This document shows, one piece after another, positions 60,393-64,000 of a DNA stretch of 64,000 nucleotides. The position numbers and the translations under genes were made by a program. The notes under the pieces are model-generated. The model did no database searches. It was not told the DNA's origin and saw only the letters and a program-made list of their open reading frames with translations. The stretch's first letter is position 1. Every line of letters begins with the position of its first letter. The DNA comes from Bacteroidales bacterium (GTDB taxonomy: Bacteria; Bacteroidota; Bacteroidia; Bacteroidales; VadinHA17), in the NCBI GenBank assembly GCA_029210565.1, contig JARGFQ010000006.1:124001-188000 (forward strand), in the 5' to 3' direction.

Positions 60393-60479
60393 TTATATAA
60401 CGACGTGATTCACAGACTCATCTTTTGAGCTGCACCAGCGCCAGACATATAACGTGAATTGTTGCATCGATGCAAACAT
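60393..60479 (-). CDS. Putative tryptophan leader peptide upstream of trpB2
   Basis: Small ORF of 28 codons from ATG 60479, or 24 from ATG 60467 (MQQFTLYV...). Codons 13 and 15 are TGG (60441-60443 and 60435-60437) separated by CGC, giving VWRWC. The stop (60393-60395) is 25 nt from the terminator stem. Segment CTGTGAATCA (60406-60415, codons 22-25) can pair with TGATCACAG (60352-60360) in the terminator loop and descending arm, or instead with ATTCAC (60454-60459, codons 7-9). That is the 1:2 / 2:3 / 3:4 logic of trp attenuation. TATGTTTG (60473-60480) fits a -7 box and would favour the shorter start. Translation is not proven. Confidence 0.72.
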   Translation of the reverse strand: MFASMQQFTLYVWRWCSSKDESVNHVVI

Positions 60480-60545
60480 AGTGAAAATTCAATAACGCAG
60501 CTGCCCGAGTAAAATATTTTTTTCGTCTGCCGTCAGTTTTAACTT

Positions 60546-61142
60546 TTATTTTGAGTTGTGCCTTGCCGCCAGAACCTCTTCGATATCCTTCATATTTACC
60601 GACTTGGCCCTGAGGAGTACCAGCAGATGATAGAGCAGGTCGGCAGCTTCATTCTTGAATAGGTCAATGCTATCATCCTTTGCTTCAATTACCAGTTCAA
60701 CTGCCTCTTCACCAACCTTCTGTGCGATCTTGTTGATACCCTTGCGGTACAGTTTGTTTGTGTACGAACCAGATGCGTTTTCACTTATCCTTTCGCTGAT
60801 AATCTTCTCAAGGCTGTAGAGGAAACCCTGAGTCTCCCGGTTGCCGAAGCAGGAGTATGTTCCCAGGTGACATACAGGACCTGCGGGGACCACCCTGACC
60901 AGCAGGGCATCCTGATCACAGTCGGCCAGCATCTCAACTACGGTCAGAAAGTTACCGGAGGTCTCTCCCTTGGTCCATAGCCTCTGCCTGCTCCGGCTGA
61001 AGAATGTGACCCTCCCTTCGCTGAGGGTTTTCCTGTAGGCCTCCTCATTCATATAGCCAACCATCAGCACCTGCATTGTGGTGCTGTCCTGTATCACGGC
61101 CGGGACCAGGCCGTCTCCCTTATTGAAAGTGATATTCATCAT
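60546..61142 (-). CDS. hisIE: Bifunctional phosphoribosyl-AMP cyclohydrolase / phosphoribosyl-ATP pyrophosphatase
   Basis: Histidine steps 2 and 3. 198 residues: HisI domain (VPAVIQDSTTMQVLMVGYMN, VTFFSRSRQRLWTKGETSGN, zinc-ligand region DCDQDALLVRVVPAGPVCHL) and HisE domain from about 105 (LEKIISERISENASGSYTNK, KVGEEAVELVIEAKDDSIDL, NEAADLLYHLLVLL). The fused order I-E is normal. Downstream of hisF by 109 nt, in which a palindrome is found; it precedes trpB2. Confidence 0.97.
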   Translation of the reverse strand: MMNITFNKGDGLVPAVIQDSTTMQVLMVGYMNEEAYRKTLSEGRVTFFSRSRQRLWTKGETSGNFLTVVEMLADCDQDALLVRVVPAGPVCHLGTYSCFGNRETQGFLYSLEKIISERISENASGSYTNKLYRKGINKIAQKVGEEAVELVIEAKDDSIDLFKNEAADLLYHLLVLLRAKSVNMKDIEEVLAARHNSK

Positions 61143-61175
61143 ATAATAATTTATTTTTAATGGTATGATAGCCTG

Positions 61176-61251
61176 TCCCGATTTATCGGGAGAACCTCCA
61201 TATAGTTGATTATTATATTATTGTGTTTATGTATGCAAATACATGGAGGTT
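61176..61251. repeat. Two inverted repeats between hisF and hisIE
   Basis: TCCCGAT-TT-ATCGGGA (61176-61191, 7-bp stem) and AACCTCCAT (61193-61201)/ATGGAGGTT (61243-61251) with 41 nt between arms. The second abuts the hisF stop (61252). The TCCCGAT hairpin word is shared with 22671-22694. Likely REP-like or processing structures within the operon. Confidence 0.65.
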
Positions 61252-62007
61252 TCATAGTCTTACGTTTATATTGTTCTTCTGAAGGTATCTTTTGAGGTCA
61301 GGTATAAGTATCTCGCCGAAGTGAAATACTGAGGCAGCCAGGGCTGCCGTGCACGCTGTCTCTTCAAAGACCTTTCTGAAGTGTTCCATGGTGCCTGCGC
61401 CGCCTGAGGCAATTACGGGGATGTTCACCCTGTCGCTTACGGCAGAGGTTATATCTGTTGAGAAACCCTCTTTTGTGCCGTCGCTGTTGACGGAGGTGAG
61501 GAGGATCTCACCTGCACCCCGCTGCATGGCCTCCTCAGCCCATTGCAGTGCCCTGACTGTGGTGACCTTCCTGCCACCGTTGATGCAGACCCGCCACTCA
61601 CCGTCAATGAGTTGTGCGTCAATTGCCACCACGATGCACTGGCTGCCAAAGCTGTCGGCCAGCCTGGTTATAAGTGCAGGATAAAGAACGGCAGCGGTGT
61701 TGACGCTCACCTTGTCAGCCCCGGAGCTTATCAGGACCGACACATCCTCTTTTGTGCTGATGCCTCCCCCGACGGTAAAGGGGATGTTTATGGCGTTGGC
61801 AATCTTCTCAACAAGGGGTGCCAGTGTCTTTCTCTTCTCATGTGTTGCCGTTATGTCGAGGAAGACAATCTCATCCGCAGCCTGGTCAGCATATGCCCTG
61901 GCCAGCTCCACCGGGTCACCGGCATCCCGGAGATTGACAAAGCTCACCCCTTTAACGGTACGCCCATCCCTTATGTCGAGACACGGTATAATTCTCTTCT
62001 TCAGCAT
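61252..62007 (-). CDS. hisF: Imidazole glycerol phosphate synthase cyclase subunit
   Basis: TIM barrel using ammonia from HisH to form IGP and AICAR. 251 residues: catalytic Asp11 in [18 protein letters not shown], the second Asp in [57 protein letters not shown] and [16 protein letters not shown]. Overlaps hisA by 7 nt. Confidence 0.98.
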   Translation of the reverse strand: MLKKRIIPCLDIRDGRTVKGVSFVNLRDAGDPVELARAYADQAADEIVFLDITATHEKRKTLAPLVEKIANAINIPFTVGGGISTKEDVSVLISSGADKVSVNTAAVLYPALITRLADSFGSQCIVVAIDAQLIDGEWRVCINGGRKVTTVRALQWAEEAMQRGAGEILLTSVNSDGTKEGFSTDITSAVSDRVNIPVIASGGAGTMEHFRKVFEETACTAALAASVFHFGEILIPDLKRYLQKNNINVRL

Positions 62008-62714
62008 AATGCAGCCAGTTCTTTCAGTGATATCTTACCCTCATAAATTGCCTTGCCGATGATGGTTCCTTCACATCCTGCATCACGGAGGGTCATTATA
62101 TCCTCTTCCGATGTTATCCCTCCGCTTGCAATTAGTGAGAGGCCCTCTATAGCGATTATCGCCCTGTAGATGTCGAACGAGGGGCCCTCCAGCATCCCGT
62201 CTTTTTCAATGTCAGTGCACATCGCGTAGATGACGCCTTCCTTCCTGTAGCCCTGCAGAAAGCTGATGATGTCAATGTCAGATTCGGTGAGCCATCCTCC
62301 GGTTGCCACCTTCCTCTGCCGGAAGTCGGCGCCGAGGATGATCCTTTCGGGGCTGTATTCCTGCAGCCATTGAAGGAAGAGCGCAGGTTTTGTTACAGCT
62401 ATGCTCCCGCAGGTTACCTGTGAGGCTCCGCAACTGAATACAGTGCGCAGATCATCGTCTGACCTTATTCCCCCGCTGAAGTCGACCTTCAGTCCTGTAT
62501 TGCTGACTACGGTATCCAGCACCGTGTGATTCCGGATCTTCCCTTCCCTGGCACCGTCGAGGTCCACCATGTGGAGGTATTTTATTCCGTGTTCTTCCAT
62601 CTCCTTTGCCACATCAAGAGGGTCACTGTCGTAGATAGTCTTCCTTGAGTAGTCGCCCTGAGCCAGCCTGACGCAGGCGCCGTCCAATATATCCATGGCT
62701 GCAATTATTCTCAT
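62001..62714 (-). CDS. hisA: ProFAR isomerase
   Basis: Amadori isomerisation of ProFAR to PRFAR. 237 residues, TIM barrel: [20 protein letters not shown] (Asp8), [53 protein letters not shown] (second catalytic Asp), [13 protein letters not shown]. The first residues read AAMDILDG where most relatives have PAIDIIDG. Overlaps hisH (4 nt) and hisF (7 nt). Confidence 0.97.
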   Translation of the reverse strand: MRIIAAMDILDGACVRLAQGDYSRKTIYDSDPLDVAKEMEEHGIKYLHMVDLDGAREGKIRNHTVLDTVVSNTGLKVDFSGGIRSDDDLRTVFSCGASQVTCGSIAVTKPALFLQWLQEYSPERIILGADFRQRKVATGGWLTESDIDIISFLQGYRKEGVIYAMCTDIEKDGMLEGPSFDIYRAIIAIEGLSLIASGGITSEEDIMTLRDAGCEGTIIGKAIYEGKISLKELAALC

Positions 62715-63292
62715 AGCTCGGTGAAGTTTTTAAGAATCCGGGCTCCCGTCGCCGCTGATTTCTCCGGATGAAACTGGGTGGCATAGAAGTTGTCTTTGCG
62801 CATAGCCGCAGAGAAAGGCAATCCGTAATCGCAAACGGCTATGGTATTGCCGTTGACTCCTGCATAATAGCTGTGGACATAGTAGACATCGTCGCCCGTC
62901 TCAACTCCCTTGAACAGCGGGACGTCACCCAGGCTGACAAAATCATTCCATCCCATATGGGGGACCCTGGCTCCGTCAGGAAATCTCCTGACCTGTGTCT
63001 CAAATATGCCCAGGCCTTCAGTGTCGCCCTCCTCCGAAGAGGCGCACATGAGCTGCAGTCCCAGACAGATGCCCAGTACGGGCTGCCTAAGTGAGACTAT
63101 AGCCCTGTCAAGGCCTTTCTCCCTGAGATGTCTCATGGCCGAGGCTGCTTCGCCCACACCCGGAATAATGACTTTCTCCGCACTGCTGATTATATCAGGG
63201 TCGTCAGTGATCACGGCATCATGTCCCAGTCTCTTCAGGGCCACCCGGACTGACATGATGTTCCCGGAATTATATTTTAGTATGGCAATCAT
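62711..63292 (-). CDS. hisH: Imidazole glycerol phosphate synthase glutaminase subunit
   Basis: Class I glutamine amidotransferase supplying ammonia to HisF. 193 residues: YNSGNIMSVRVALKRLG, IIPGVGEAASAMRHL, nucleophile Cys76 in PVLGICLGLQLMCASSEEGD, VPHMGWNDF, YYVHSYYAG, and FYATQFHPEKSAATG carrying the catalytic His-Glu pair. Overlaps hisB and hisA by 4 nt each. Confidence 0.97.
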   Translation of the reverse strand: MIAILKYNSGNIMSVRVALKRLGHDAVITDDPDIISSAEKVIIPGVGEAASAMRHLREKGLDRAIVSLRQPVLGICLGLQLMCASSEEGDTEGLGIFETQVRRFPDGARVPHMGWNDFVSLGDVPLFKGVETGDDVYYVHSYYAGVNGNTIAVCDYGLPFSAAMRKDNFYATQFHPEKSAATGARILKNFTEL

Positions 63293-64000
63293 AACTGTCC
63301 CTTTGTTGATGGCAGGAGGCCGTCATCTGTCCTGGTGACTGCCATCCTCACTGCCCTGGCTAAAGCCTTGAAGATAGCCTCGGTCATATGGTGCTCATTC
63401 TCTCCCGCAGCATGAACATGGATGTTGCATTTTGCGGTGTCACTGAATGATCTGAAAAAGTGTGAGAACATTTCAGAGGCGATATTACCCACCCTCTCCG
63501 ACCTGTAGACGGCATCCCATGTCAGCCAGGGCCTCCCCCCGAAGTCGAGTGTCACCTGTGCCAGCGAGTCATCCATCGGAAGGGTGAAGCCATAACGTCC
63601 GATACCTTTTTTGCTTCCAAGGGCTATATTAAAGGCCTCCCCGAGTACAATCCCCACGTCTTCAACAAGATGGTGCTCATCGACCCTGAGATCTCCGGTC
63701 GCTTTCAGGCTGATATCGATGCCCCCGTGGCGTGCCAGCTGATCCAACATATGATCCAGGAAGCCTAAGCCGGTATTAATGTCGCTTCTGCCTGTTCCGT
63801 CGAGGGTTATATCAGTCTCAATCACAGTCTCGTTGGTCTTTCTTGTTACGGATGCACTCCTCGGTATCTTTTTCAGGAACCGGCGGATCTCATGCCAGTC
63901 GGTGGTGCAGAGTGCGGCCTCACCATTTTTCTCCCTGCTGATCCAGATCGACCTGCACCCCAGATTACGGGCAAGTGCGATGTCAGTCAGACGGTCGCCG
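63289..64000 (-). CDS. hisB: Bifunctional histidinol-phosphatase / imidazoleglycerol-phosphate dehydratase (5' end cut off)
   Basis: The frame runs through the right edge, so the N-terminus is missing. Residues before the dehydratase part read GDRLTDIALARNLGCRSIWI, the last motif of the HAD-type histidinol-phosphate phosphatase, followed by a linker (RRFLKKIPRSASVTRKTNE). The dehydratase then has GLGFLDHMLDQLARHGGIDI, DLRVDEHHLVEDVGI (metal-binding HH), RYGFTLPMDDSLAQVTLDFG, MFSHFFRSFSDTAKCNIHVH and GENEHHMTEAIFKALARAVR. It is therefore the E. coli-like bifunctional HisB. It is followed by hisH-A-F-IE in order. Confidence 0.95.
   Translation of the reverse strand, partial: GDRLTDIALARNLGCRSIWISREKNGEAALCTTDWHEIRRFLKKIPRSASVTRKTNETVIETDITLDGTGRSDINTGLGFLDHMLDQLARHGGIDISLKATGDLRVDEHHLVEDVGIVLGEAFNIALGSKKGIGRYGFTLPMDDSLAQVTLDFGGRPWLTWDAVYRSERVGNIASEMFSHFFRSFSDTAKCNIHVHAAGENEHHMTEAIFKALARAVRMAVTRTDDGLLPSTKGQL

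Overview
The window looks like a chromosomal segment of a member of Bacteroidota, most likely a Bacteroidales-type organism. The clade-typical genes are a porW/sprE-porX pair of the type IX secretion system, GldH, DUF4270 and DUF4954 proteins, a short glycogen-synthase-like protein, an HU-CCDC81/SPOR protein, RicT, large TonB-dependent receptors with an N-terminal carboxypeptidase-regulatory domain, and a BACON-domain lipoprotein. Many genes are preceded by the Bacteroidota -7 box TAnnTTTG. No rRNA, tRNA, CRISPR array, transposase or phage gene was recognised. Species-level identity cannot be read from the sequence.

Layout. 1-3.3 kb (minus): panC-panD-YbhN-like-radA (radA runs off the left edge). 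3.5-9.5 kb (plus): GT5-type protein, DUF4270 lipoprotein, glmS, DUF4954. 9.6-15.8 kb (minus): a nucleotide-sugar operon. Its DegT aminotransferase, acetyltransferase, Gfo/Idh oxidoreductase and UDP-sugar 6-dehydrogenase form a WbpA/B/D/E-like set for a UDP-2,3-diacetamido-uronic acid, followed by galE and rfbB. 15.9-24.6 kb: HU/SPOR protein, metG, a membrane LytTR regulator, an alpha/beta-hydrolase-like protein, LD-carboxypeptidase, alanine dehydrogenase and tsaE. 24.6-28.9 kb: porX and porW/sprE. 29-34.1 kb (minus): Mrp, an alkyltransferase-like protein lacking the acceptor cysteine, trmB, gldH, ricT, holB. 34.3-38 kb: tpx, pgk, a small lipoprotein, a LuxE-like protein. 38-43.8 kb: a surface-polysaccharide cluster with two Stealth proteins, a GT-A glycosyltransferase, an FkbM methyltransferase and an O-antigen-ligase-like protein. 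43.8-47.3 kb: bleomycin-hydrolase-like peptidase, YraN, and a NarL-type two-component pair. 47.6-55.9 kb: two paralogous TonB receptors with duplicated leaders, and a BACON lipoprotein. 56.3-58.9 kb: B12-dependent ribonucleotide reductase. 58.9-64 kb (minus): hisB(partial)-hisH-hisA-hisF-hisIE, then trpB2.

The most interesting signal lies between hisIE and trpB2. A 24-28 codon leader ORF contains TGG-CGC-TGG (Trp-Arg-Trp). It is followed 25 nt later by a perfect 9-bp GC-rich hairpin with a ten-T tract, just upstream of trpB2. The leader also contains segments that can form alternative pairings with the terminator. This has the architecture of a ribosome-mediated tryptophan attenuator controlling trpB2.

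A second theme is repeats at gene ends. Degenerate tandem copies of gene 3' ends, often including the stop codon, lie after tpx (5 units, spaced 45-48 bp), the DUF6051-like gene, a Stealth gene, pgk (2 units) and fkbM (2 units). The last two also duplicate the start of the next gene. Several dispersed intergenic repeat families occur as well, including a palindromic element present upstream of galE and of the C1 peptidase.
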